DNA of 64,000 nt from Engraulis encrasicolus (Eukaryota > Chordata > Actinopteri > Clupeiformes > Engraulidae): contig NC_085865.1 of the NCBI RefSeq assembly GCF_034702125.1, positions 24,512,567-24,576,566 of the forward strand. Direction: 5' to 3'. This document shows, piece by piece, positions 13,573-23,645 of the stretch; position 1 is the first letter of the stretch; each line of letters starts with the position of its first letter. The translations under genes and the position numbers were made by a program. The notes beneath the pieces were generated by a model, which did no database searches, was not told where the DNA came from, and saw only the letters and a program-made list of their open reading frames with translations.

Positions 13573-16500
13573 CTAATATGAGGTTGCTCTCAAGCATCTC
13601 TTCTTTATGGCTTTGGGTAACACTCTCGGTTTCAGCGTGAGGAAAATGAAACCAGTAATGCTCAAGAAGGTGACAATCACAGAGGAGAAGAGCAGGATGT
13701 ACCACCAAATGGACTCCTCGCCGGAGGTGTAGCACATGAGTCCGTCAACATGGGCCACGCTGTGAGCCTTGTTTGTTCGGTCTAAACACGTCAGCTGCTC
13801 ACGGTCCACTACCACTTTTTCAAATGTCCTGTACCAATCCAAGTGGCAGCAGTTGAAACGGTTCCCGCTCACAAACACCGCTTCTAGTGTCCGGGCTAGC
13901 CTGGCAGCCTGTTCAGAGGGGATGGCGGTGAGCTTGTTATTGCTCAAGTCTAAATGCTTTAGGCCCAGCCCCACTAACGAGAACGGGAGATTGGATAGGG
14001 AGTTCTTAGAGATGTTCAGGGATTTTAGTTGGTGAAATGGGGAAAAGTCAAAGCTCCGCAGTCCTGTGTTTCCCAGCCCGAGGTGCTGGAGGGACTCAGA
14101 AAGCCCTGTTAACGATTCTGGCATCACCTTGAGGCCAACGCTGTTGGAAAGTTCTAGATGCGTAAGAGGGGAGCCCTCAAACGCATAGGATGGCAGATGG
14201 AAAATTCTGCACCCTCCCAGATGAAGCTGTCTGAGCGACGCTATATTCCTCCAAATTACGCAGTCTGAATAGCTAGCGTTTGTGGGTTCATTTTGGGGAC
14301 ATATCCCAATTGGGTTATAGCTGATGTCTGCCGTGCTCAGTCTCGGCAGACTGGAAAACAGCTTGGGTGGGAGTCTACTAATGTCGTTTAAGCTCAGGTT
14401 TAGATGGGTGAGATTGTTCAGCTCGCTGACAGAGGTCTGTCCAGCATGGAGTTCAGTCACCCTGTTGTTGCTCACGTCCAGCTCGTACAAGGTGGATGGC
14501 AGCTCCTCAGAGCTGATGTTGAGGGACTCAATGCAATTGGTCCTCAGCCTGAGGTGGTAGAGGTTGGGCATCTTCTGAAGGAATCCCTGAGGGAAGCTGA
14601 TGATGCGGTTTCCGCTCAGGTCCAGGACTTCCACTGAGGAGATGTCTCCATGGAGACTCTCGTCCCAGAGCGGTGCCGTGATGTTGCTTTTATTCGCCCC
14701 GACGTTGTAAAACTCAACATTTGGGTTCATGTCGGATTTGTTGCTGTTGGACAGATTGTCATAAAAGCTGATCTGGTTGTGTGAGAGCAAAAGATTGTGG
14801 AGCTGGCTGTGCGATGGCAGAAAAGGAAAAAATAACAGCTTGTTATGAGACAGATCTAGGGTTTCCAACTGAAACTTCTCTTCCATGTTCTGGTTGGTGA
14901 TAAACCACTCAACTGTGTTGTAGCTGGCGTTTAGGTAAACCAGCTGTGACATCTCAAAATTGACGAGGCAGGGGAGGTAGTTGTAGGCCAGGTTGAGCCT
15001 TTGGAGATTGTGTAGGCTATCGAAAGCCCTGTCCACCTCATAGAGTTGGTTCCTCTCCAGGTTCAGCTCTTTGAGCTGATGAAGGTGGCTGAAGATGGAG
15101 TCGTCCAGTCTGGACAGGAGGTTCCCTGCCAAAGACAGTCGCTCCAGAGACGTGAGGTTTTGAAGCAGCCCCGCGGCCATATCCTCAGTGATGTAGTTCC
15201 CTGACAGGTCTAACACCTTCAGACGGGACAAAAAGCGCAGGGACTGTCCAGTTTGCTCGTAATGAGGATGAATGGAATTCTGTGCCAAATTAAGGTCTTC
15301 TAAATAATGTGAGTCCTTAAAAGCATTTGATTCCATTGCATCTAAACCATTGTTGGCCAAGCTGAGAGAGCGCAGTTGCTTGTACCGTGAGAGACAACCA
15401 TTTTGTAACCTCTCGATTTGATTGTTGTTTAGAGAAAGAACTTCAGTGTCCTCTGGCAGGTCCTGGGGGACAGAGGACAGCTTGCGTCCATCACATACAG
15501 CCATCATCTGTGTCTGAAGAACAAAAATAATAAGGAAAAAAAAACAATAATTAATCAAACCTGAAACATTTTCAAAACGCAAGTGATCATGCAGCTATAG
15601 AGATGAAGTCTGTCATGTCTTTGTAGTCTTGGTTACACAGTAAAACAAATCAACACTGTTCTGAGAATATGGTCCATTAAATTTAGTGTGAATTCCACTC
15701 TTGTTGACCTAACACTTAGAGAGGTGAATTTAACACTGATTTAGAGCATACTGTACGGTAGATGGCTTCAGGGAAGCTGACGGGGGTGGCAAAGGGGTGC
15801 GTTATCCCGGGCCCTTGGAGAGAGGGGGCCCATAATTGGGTCCTAATTACATTTTATGCATTGGTTAGGGGGCCCTTTCAGAGGACTTTGTCCTGGGCAC
15901 AGCCAAAGCCGTTAACAGCCCTAATGGTTTCACAGTGCTAACACTGAAAGAGTTTAATTTAACACTAAAATAGATTAGCGGTATACAATATTATCAGAAG
16001 AGTATTGAATTAACACTTTATTATTGTTATTATGTAACTATTATTATGTAGTTAGTAGACAAAATAAGTCTTGAATGCAGGGATGATTTAATGACTACTA
16101 TAAAACATTCAATTTTAAAACCATGGCTGCCACATACAGTCTTAATCTCTTCATGGTGCCTCGTTTAGCAAGCGGGAGCAAAATGCGTAGTCCCACAAGC
16201 TTTGGGAAACACAATAATTTATCATTTGTACATTATAATAGGCCTAAATGGTATAATGGTAGGCTATAAATGGTAATTCTATAAATTAATCAATTCAAAT
16301 AATGACTCCAGTATGAAAACTGATCATCATTTCATACATTTTACCATTTATCTATTAGTATGAAAATCATTCCAAGACCAAGGAGCCATTTTTTTTTTTA
16401 AATCTCAAATGTAATAGCCAAACCTAAAAAGCCATCATCATTCCCAAAATCTAAAAAGCTACACAGTCTATTCCTCTTTGTGTGTGTCCATGTGCGTGTG

Positions 16501-17762
16501 CCTATGTGCATCTGAATGTGCGTCTATACATGTGTGCTCGTGCGTGTGTGTTCATTAAAGTCCGATACCATTATTAACACTTTTTAGGCCTATCAGCACA
16601 AATCGTGTAATAGTGTAGCCATGTAATAATTATACATCTCAAGGTCACTTTTTCATTCATTTAATAACTGATTTGTGGACGCAACCATGGATAACATTAT
16701 TTCATAAAATTGCTTCATGATAATATTGCCAGAGGAAAAAACAACACAAGCACACACACATTGGCTACAAAAAAAACGTTTACATTGCCAGTACCAACAA
16801 CCAGAGGTGGAAAGAGTACAGAAAATGTGTACTCAAGTAAAAGTATCTTTACTATGCCTAAATTCTACTCAAGTACAAGTAAAAGTACCTATCTAAAAAT
16901 CTACTCAAGTAAAAGTAAAAAGTACTTCACTTAAAATGTAATTTGAGTAAAAAGTACTTAGTTACTTTTAATTAGCTTTCCTCTTGAGAATGTCATGTTT
17001 ATTTTTCTTGAATATCGTCCTCCATAACCTCTATCTCTTGCTTGGCACCAGCCACAATCCAATACATTGATACAAGATAGTAAAATAGTGGAAATGCTGT
17101 GTGCCATCCTGCGCAATCTTTCATTTCTGGCGGATTGTGGCATTATTGTGCATGGCATTTTGTCTCTCAGTCAATTTTTTTTACTCAGTACTCAGGCCAG
17201 GTTCCAGTGTAATTGAGTAAAGTACTTGGGTCAAAATGTACTCAAGTACAAGTAAAAGTATTAATTTAAAATTTTACTTAAAAAGTACAAAGTATTCATA
17301 AAAGCTACTCAAGTACAATATTGAGTAAAAGTAATAAGTTACTTTTCCACCCCTGCCAACAACAATAGTCATATATCAATCTGTAATATGTACATGTTGT
17401 ACATTATGAGCACATTGTTTTGTTTTTAAAATAAAGCCAAAGAGAAACAATGAATGCACATTATCTCATTTTATTCTGAAACCCAAAAGGCTACCCTAGA
17501 GTAGGAATAAGGATATAGGCTACCACATTTTATTGATTAAATGAAAACGCAAATGAACAAAGACGGCCCACTCGAGTGCACTCCCTATCCTCATCTGAAC
17601 ATCCAATACATTGATATTTAGGCTGCCTGTAGTGTTACAACAACAGCAAGTGAATAATCCATCACTTACCGGTTTGTACAGAGATGGAGTGGTGTGGCAC
17701 AGCGTCATCAGGTATCCCAGAGCAAGGCCCAGCAGAGTGGGGAAGAGACTGGGGACAGGCAT
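13573..17762 (-). CDS. nrros: NRROS / LRRC33, leucine-rich repeat TGF-beta1 milieu protein, 677 aa
   Basis: NRROS is a GARP-family membrane protein. It tethers latent TGF-beta1 on microglia and macrophages and restrains NADPH oxidase. Two coding exons are read on the minus strand. Exon 17762-17670 encodes the signal peptide (MPVPSLFPTLLGLALGYLM) and ends in a GTAAGT donor. Exon 15513-13573 starts after TTCTTCAG and runs to TAG, phase 0. The second exon shows an N-terminal cap (CDGRKLSSVPQDLP), about 20 LRRs (LxxLxLxxN), a C-terminal cap (NRFNCCHLDWYRTF), one transmembrane helix (WWYILLFSSVIVTFLSITGF) and a short basic tail ending RATSY. Human NRROS is 692 aa. Shared landmarks are EDMAA.LLQNLTSL, NYLPC and LETLDLSHN. 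Cys at about 213 and 358 occupy the places of the GARP/NRROS cysteines that form disulfides with latent TGF-beta. Neighbour fbxo45 supports the call, as in human 3q29. Confidence 0.95.
15640..16010. mobile_element. AACACT-rich dispersed repeat, interrupted by another element
   Basis: Recurring words such as AATTTAACACTGATTTAGAG, GTGTGAATTC and GAATTAACACTTT match segments at 50110-50375 and 54832-55140. The copy is split by the GGGCC-type repeat at about 15775-15927. It sits in the nrros intron. Confidence 0.6.
15775..15927. mobile_element. GGGCC-type dispersed repeat nested in an AACACT repeat
   Basis: GAAGCTGACGGGGGTGGCAA, then GGGCCCATAATTGGGTCC, GGGGGCCCTTTC and AACAGCCCTAA matches the copies near 7.94 and 8.25 kb. 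It interrupts the flanking AACACT-rich sequence, so it inserted later. Confidence 0.6.
16802..17355. mobile_element. hAT-type non-autonomous transposon, 554 bp, perfect 8-bp target duplication
   Basis: The ends are CAGAGGTGGAAAGAGTA and TTACTTTTCCACCCCTG, near-complementary. CCAACAAC stands immediately outside on both sides (16794-16801 and 17356-17363). Arrays of ACTCAAGTAAAAGTA words lie just inside both ends in inverted orientation. The centre has no transposase. It is inserted in the nrros intron. Confidence 0.92.
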
Positions 17763-17776
17763 TTTCTCATATTCAC

Positions 17777-18592
17777 TAAAATGACAAGAGATCACTGTCT
17801 TTAGTCCAACCATCCACCTACATATCACTCATCATCACAGTTACACAGTACGAACACCCCCTCTTTTCTCACCCCCTTGCGCAGCCTTGGATAAGTGACC
17901 CTCATATTCATCGAAGTTTTTTTTTTTTGTGATAGACCTCCAGGTAGTTTATATGCTATGTTTAATCAATGTGTGAATTATGTTCGCCAATATTTGAATA
18001 GATAAAAGCAGTAGGGCTATTAGGAGTAGTAGCTGTAACAGCAGTAACAGTGACATTAGTCATTTCATTCTTTTCAACTTTCTCCTGTTGACCCTAATTC
18101 GAACGACTTTCAATCAATGGGCCAATGGCTGACGATTGCAAAAAAAAGTCCCCTTAGGATAGTTCACATAGTAGCCTACGTTCACAACAATTGTGCCTTT
18201 CATTAATCCACTGGCACTGATGCATGCGCGTAACATGTGATGTGCGCTCTTTTGATATTAATAATTTGGCTCATTGGTTTCACGTCTCAATCATGACCTC
18301 AATGCACTATGTGGATATTATTCAGTCTTAGCCTACATGCCAATGTCAATATTTTTTAGGACTCTTCCAAGTTATCTTTAATAATCAAGTTATTAATAAT
18401 AATAATAATAAAGATGGAGATTATAGTTTAGCAAGTAGGCTAGAGGATAATCCTACTTGCTAAACTATCATCTCCATCTTTCCCCCCGCGATAACACATG
18501 CACCGCACGGAGATGCGAGTTGTGCAGGCAGGTTGCTGTGATAGAGCGAGGTCTCTTCTGACCAATTGAGCAGTTTTCTAGTGGCTTACCTC
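17777..18592 (-). other. nrros: nrros 5' UTR intron (inferred)
   Basis: Upstream of the signal-peptide ATG the minus strand reads CTTGTCATTTTAG, a plausible acceptor 14 bp before the ATG. A donor (CAGAG then GTAAGCC) lies at 18593-18590. An untranslated first exon near 18593-18650 spliced to the coding exon is inferred from these sites. The intron holds a 30-bp-stem hairpin at 18410-18481. Confidence 0.5.
18410..18481. repeat. Near-perfect 30-bp hairpin with 12-nt loop
   Basis: The left arm 18410-18439 (AAAGATGGAGATTATAGTTT...) and right arm 18452-18481 are reverse complements with one mismatch. The loop is CTAGAGGATAAT. An AATAATAATAAT run abuts the left arm. It could be a miniature foldback element or, less likely, a transcribed hairpin RNA on the nrros strand. 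Confidence 0.75.
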
Positions 18593-18880
18593 TGAGCCGT
18601 TGTTTACACCAGGCAGAAGCACTCAAGTTGAAGGTTGGTGTGGGCGGCGGCAGCGGCCATGGTCTTCGACGAAGCGTTCACTTGCGCGCCCGGCACGGCT
18701 CGCTTGCGTCCCCCTCTCCTCCACCGCAACGCGGGCAGGGTTGGCTCCGCACCATGGCCACAGGCAGCACGTCCACGCCGATGGGATACGCGTACTGAGA
18801 CGCAAGCTGTTTCTCATGTGCCGCTCTGTGCGCTGAAATATTTGCGGAAGCAGGCAACGGAAACCATGTCACATGCAGCC
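18590..18880 (-). promoter_or_regulatory. nrros: Probable nrros promoter / CpG-rich first-exon region
   Basis: The local GC and CpG content (GGGCGGCGGCAGCGGCCAT, TTGCGCGCCCGGCACGG) is far above the AT-rich surroundings. It starts at the inferred exon 1 donor. No TATA box at a fixed distance was identified. The transcription start is not resolved. Confidence 0.5.
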
Positions 18881-18899
18881 CTGCGCCAAGATCATTAAA

Positions 18900-19946
18900 C
18901 TTTTTTTTTGCAGAACGATGTCTCAAAACATGGTGTTTTTCCTTCTTCTTTTAATCAGCCACATCCCAGCAAGGCCATGGTCTGTTTTATCCCACTGGCA
19001 CAGGCCAACACGCATCAGTAGAAAGCAAACACGTGCCACGGTGGTTAATGGGGGTGGGGGAAACAAACCCACAGTCTAACCCTTTGCCTAAATGTGGCCA
19101 TAGGTGCACATTTCATCTTTTTATTCTATAATAAATGGTAAAGAATCACTTCAAACTAAATGGTAAAAGAATAATTAAAGGTGCTTTGGTTTACTCAGTC
19201 ATGCTTCATGCCTCCTGCACACACACAAGTCACCACTAAAACCGACAATGGGGCACACCCATGTCACCCACTACTGGCTTTTTCATCTGATACTGCAAGA
19301 GAGAGGAAACCACTGAAGGCTCACACACCCTTCCTGCCTCAAGTTGCAATGCTATCACTTCTGCTCTCTGCAACTGTCAAAGTTGCACTTTACTTTTCGA
19401 CTTATGTTCACTGGACATTTTCACACCATGTCTAACTGAAGGCAGACCTAACTATAAAACACCAAAGGTCGACACCTGCCTCACAATGTGGATGAAATTG
19501 ATAGGATGTGTAGACATTTGAACTAACAAATAGGATGGGAAAGAGTGTATGTGAAATGTAACTATGAGTATGAAGTGCATGCATGCACAATTTTAGTCCA
19601 AAAATAACAAGCTGTTATTTTTCCCTTTTCTGCCATCACACAGCCAGCTCCACAATCTTTTGCTCTCACACAACCAGATCAGCTTTAGTAAAAAAATAAT
19701 TGTGGAGTTCGGCCCGCAACTTCATTCCAGATTTTGATTTTGGCCCTCAGTCAATTTAAGCTTGACACCCCTGGCCTACTGCATCACAATTACATATGGG
19801 CCTAAAAAACACAACTTGACTTTTTGGCTCACAGGGCAAAAACAATTATTTTGTTTTGAGGTGTTTGACAGTCATTGCCCAGATATAAATCAGGTGCAGG
19901 CAGCCCTAGGGGGGTATGGGACTTTTGGTCCCACCACTGATCTATG
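18900..19946. other. Intergenic DNA, mostly featureless
   Basis: No gene recognised. A fragment at about 19690-19775 (TGTGGAGTTCGGCCCGCAAC ... AGCTTGACACCCCTGG) resembles the right part of the hAT-type element at 22137-22499. Confidence 0.6.
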
Positions 19947-19954
19947 CACTAATG

Positions 19955-20299
19955 CAGTGGTTCCCAAACTTTTCCTTGCGCACCCCCTTATACATTTCAA
20001 TGTGGTTCGCGCACCCCCTAAGCGAATGTTGCACAGCCGCACATTATCCAGTCATTTTAGGGCATTCCCTCTGACATCATTACAATGGGACTTGTTGCAT
20101 GAGAAGTCTAGGAGTTATAAATTACACTTCAGATGGACCATTCCAGCATATAATTCAACAAACAATTAAAAACTACTTAAGGTTCATTAATGCTGTATAA
20201 AAACGCACATCTCAGCCATTGCTCTAGTCAACTCACGCACCCCCTTGTAGCAGGCCACGCACCCCCAGGGGTGCACGCACCCCAGTTTGGGAAACCCTG
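19955..20299. mobile_element. hAT-type non-autonomous transposon, 345 bp, perfect 8-bp target duplication
   Basis: Terminal inverted repeats are CAGTGGTTCCCAAACTTTT and CAGTTTGGGAAACCCTG. CACTAATG flanks both sides (19947-19954 and 20300-20307). GCACCCCC words are repeated near both ends. No coding region is seen. Confidence 0.92.
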
Positions 20300-20307
20300 C
20301 ACTAATG

Positions 20308-21584
20308 GGAACTACGACACAGGTGGCAGCTTGGCAGGTGTGGGACTTGGCTCTCGACTTTGTAACACCTGTTCAGTGAATACTACAATCATTTATTGAC
20401 ATCATTTTAGATAAAACCTAATTCGGTCAATTTCAGGACTCCATATGCTATGCCAGATCCCATCAGCATGCACATGGACCCTGGGTCTCGGTCTGCCTAC
20501 TACTCTGCCCTACAAAGGCAAAGTGAAGTAACTACACCAACATTGAAACTGAGAAAAAGGCCTTCAACGTATTGATATTATTTTGGATATTGTAGTTACG
20601 GCATTCATTTCACATGCAATGTCTCTAAAACAACATTTTCACCACAAGGCTTTGTCACAAGATGAAGGAGGTGTAGTGACGACCATTTTCAGGCTAAACT
20701 CAATTTTGTCAACATGTCGTTACTGCACTTTGCCTTTGTAGGGCAGTACTACTCATAGGATTCACGTAGTTTACATAATGTGCTAGAATATGTTAGAATG
20801 ACTACTGTTGGCGACTTTTATTTTATGCAACAGTAGATTACAAAATTGCAAGGCAAGGCCCAAACTGTGCGATACTGATATTCCCTTTACATACACGTAT
20901 AGTGAGCCGCTTTTTTGAGTTGTTTATAGTGAGCGAGTGGTGGTGAAGACAATGTCCAGACTTTGCCTGAATGTAGCCATAGTCCAGACTTTGCCTGAAT
21001 GTGCATATAGCCAATCCAATATCATATATCCTTCATCTAGAGTCTAAAATGTTGTTTACCACATCTTGAAAGCACTATTAATCCTAATAGAAACTTGTCT
21101 TTCGCAATAACAAACATATAAATGAAAAGGTTTTATTGTAAATATCTGGAATATGTTGGAAATGTTAGCAGCCTCATCATATTGAGACATTCTGTATCGC
21201 TGTCTCAGATTGAGCACTTGAGCACCATGTTTCAGTGCGTAATTAATACGCCATACGCACAAAGACATGAACGCTGAAGTGCACAAGTGCACCATTTGAG
21301 ATCCAGCATATCTCTGTAGAACCCAGTGACCTCTTGACCTTTATCGGATCTAATCACAGATATCACGGTTGTCAAAAATTAGTTTCAGGATATCATCGTT
21401 GCCTGCCCTGCTCATGACCTCTGAGGCGAGAGGTGAAAACCTCCTGATATGATTTGTATAACAGACTTTTTCCATGCGATGTGGAAGTTGAGTAAGAAAC
21501 ACCCATGTAAAGGAAAAAAATGGTGCTTCTTATGCATCTCCACAGGTTCAAATACAGTGTCTCCAGTGTTAAACCCTCAAGTCT
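20308..21584. other. Intergenic DNA, no gene recognised
   Basis: AT-rich. The only structure seen is a short tandem duplication near 20954-21010, where GTCCAGACTTTGCCTGAATG occurs twice about 35-40 bp apart. Confidence 0.6.
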
Positions 21585-21702
21585 GGGGCCTATACCAAGA
21601 AGCTGGTTCAGCAGTTAACCAGGTTAAGTTAAGAGGTAAATCATGTAATAGAAGAGCCTGGAGTCCTCATTTTCTTTCCTGGCCCAGCTTGTTATAGGCC
21701 CC
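21585..21702. mobile_element. 118-bp MITE with GGGGCCTATA terminal inverted repeats
   Basis: The left end GGGGCCTATACCAAGAAGC and right end CAGCTTGTTATAGGCCCC are inverted repeats with a few mismatches. The interior TTAACCAGGTTAAGTTAA is also near-palindromic. No target duplication is clear. Confidence 0.72.
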
Positions 21703-22136
21703 TGTACCGATGGTTGACTTCTTACTGAGGATCACAGAGGAGTCAAACGATGTTGGCAAAACAAAAACACAAAACACACAAGAATGCACTAGAAATGACA
21801 GAGGAAATGCCATCACAAAACAAAACAGCCGCAGCCTGCACCACTACAAAAGTAAAAAGGGATTTTAAAAAATGTAAACCCCAAAAATGCACTTTGCAGT
21901 TGCTGAAGAGTACATGGGCTCCCCCACATGGCTGTTTCAGTACATGACAAGCTCTGTCTAATGGCAAACAAAACTGACTGACATGAATATAACGAAGCGT
22001 GTCATAAAAAGTGGGGGGGAAAAAGAGAGCTGTCTTTACACAATACCTTACCGTAGGTGTTTTTTTTTTACCCAGTATCTTAATCAGTTCCTGAAGATGA
22101 AAAAGCAAGTACTGCCGTGTCGTTAACTAACTAGAT

Positions 22137-22499
22137 CAGGGGTGTCAAACTCAAATCGACAGAGGGCCAAAATCAAAAGCTGGAACGAAGTAGCGGGCCA
22201 AACTCAATATATATATATATATTTTTAAACAAAAATGGACTAAAATTGCTCATGTTTAAATTCAACCAAATAGTTCAAATGTGCCTGCACATATTCTGTT
22301 GAATTTGAGTGTGAGCTGCAATGGCCTGGGCCCACTCATAATCCTGTGATATAAGCATTTTCATGTTCAACTCTAAATAAACTACACAGTTGTGCTGTAT
22401 GAGGGCCACCTGTAATACACATTTGAAATGATCTCGCGGGCCAAATAAAATGGTTCCGCAGGCCAAATTTGGCCCCTGGGCCTAAGTTTGACATCCCTA
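22137..22499. mobile_element. hAT-type non-autonomous transposon, 363 bp, perfect 8-bp target duplication
   Basis: The termini are CAGGGGTGTCAAACTCAAAT and AAGTTTGACATCCCTA. AACTAGAT lies on both sides (22129-22136 and 22500-22507). GGGCCAAA words recur in both halves. The terminal G at the right has mutated to A. Confidence 0.92.
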
Positions 22500-22619
22500 A
22501 ACTAGATGGTTATTTCTGACGGCTGTAAAATCAATAATTAACACCCTGTTAACTAATAACACACCTCATGCGCTTCAAAAGTCAACCAGTAAAGACAGAC
22601 AGATTAGGGTTTCTTTAGG

Positions 22620-23645
22620 ACTGGCACCATTAGACTTTATTCCAAGGATAATTGGGCCTCACTTGATATCAAGGATAAAATCTAATAAATAAATATCATG
22701 ATATACTTGTAGACCGCCACGGAGATGCACAGTGACATAGAGTACAGTACACAACCCATCATGGTATATCTCCATCTTCCATCCATCCCATGCTTCCTCC
22801 TTTTACACAAGAATCAACAGTTTTTTAAGAGGTTATAACTGCATGCATTGGCTGCCCTCTCTCGCTGCTGTGGTTGTACCACCAATCCAGGGGTGCATTT
22901 CTCGAAACCATAGTCGCTAACTATGCTAGCTACTTTGTTGTTTACAGTGTGATTTCCCATTGGCAACTACCCAAGTTGCTAACTACCTAACAACTACACT
23001 TTCGAGAAACGCACCCCAAATTGACACATGTATCGTTTGTGTTTTGTGATCTGTGAACAGGTTGACAAAATGTAATTTTGGCATAATGTTACCCAACATT
23101 TTCAGTTTGTGCTATGATAATAAACCACCTTGTTTGTTTCACATTCTCTGTAGCCACCACCGACTGTGACACCTCTTTGACTAAGTTGCAGTGCATTGCA
23201 TTGTGAATAAAGTTGCCATGTAAACCAATCAGATTTGGCTTTTTTTTGTCTTGACCAACATACAGTAAAACCAACACCCAACCATTTCCCATCCATGGTG
23301 TTACATCAGAAGTTACGTACATTTCTAGGGAAAAAAGTACACGAATCCATCCCATACCAGGCAAATAAGACAAAAAGTCTGAGCAGCTAAATTTTGGTAA
23401 GTCCACAGACAAAACGTTTCTTTTTTTGTAGGTTGTTCAGAAAAGCCAGCATTTAACCTCTTCCACGCCACACCACTCCTCTCCACTCCACTCCCCCACC
23501 TGAATGTCCAGGAGAGCTCCAATCTCTCTCTCCCCTCTTGTGGAATGTTCTAGAGTCCGCCAACAAAGCTCCACCCATTCTGCCATTGGCACACCTCATT
23601 GGCCACATCCTATAGGATCCTCTTCCTGTTTGGCAGCCATCATGG
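22620..23645 (-). other. fbxo45: Probable fbxo45 3' UTR
   Basis: Downstream of the TAA on the minus strand, the first AATAAA hexamer seen is at 22641-22636, giving an inferred 3' UTR of about 1 kb. It would include the MITE at 22890-23017. No other minus-strand signal was found between. Confidence 0.45.
22890..23017. mobile_element. 128-bp MITE, second copy of the GGGGTGCATTTCTCGAAA family
   Basis: Same ends and same interior as the copy at 5202-5330. The only minus-strand AATAAA seen downstream of fbxo45 is at 22641-22636. If that is the fbxo45 poly(A) signal, this MITE lies inside the fbxo45 3' UTR. Confidence 0.88.

Noticed and set aside
13573..15582. NRROS as a single-exon 669-aa protein starting at MRFENVSG
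   Set aside because: The first 23 residues are intron read-through. TTCTTCAG at 15520-15514 is a good acceptor, and a phase-matched signal-peptide exon lies at 17762-17670.
13573..17762. Toll-like receptor or GARP (lrrc32) identity
   Set aside because: No TIR domain follows the membrane helix, and the fbxo45 neighbour and shared NRROS landmarks favour nrros.
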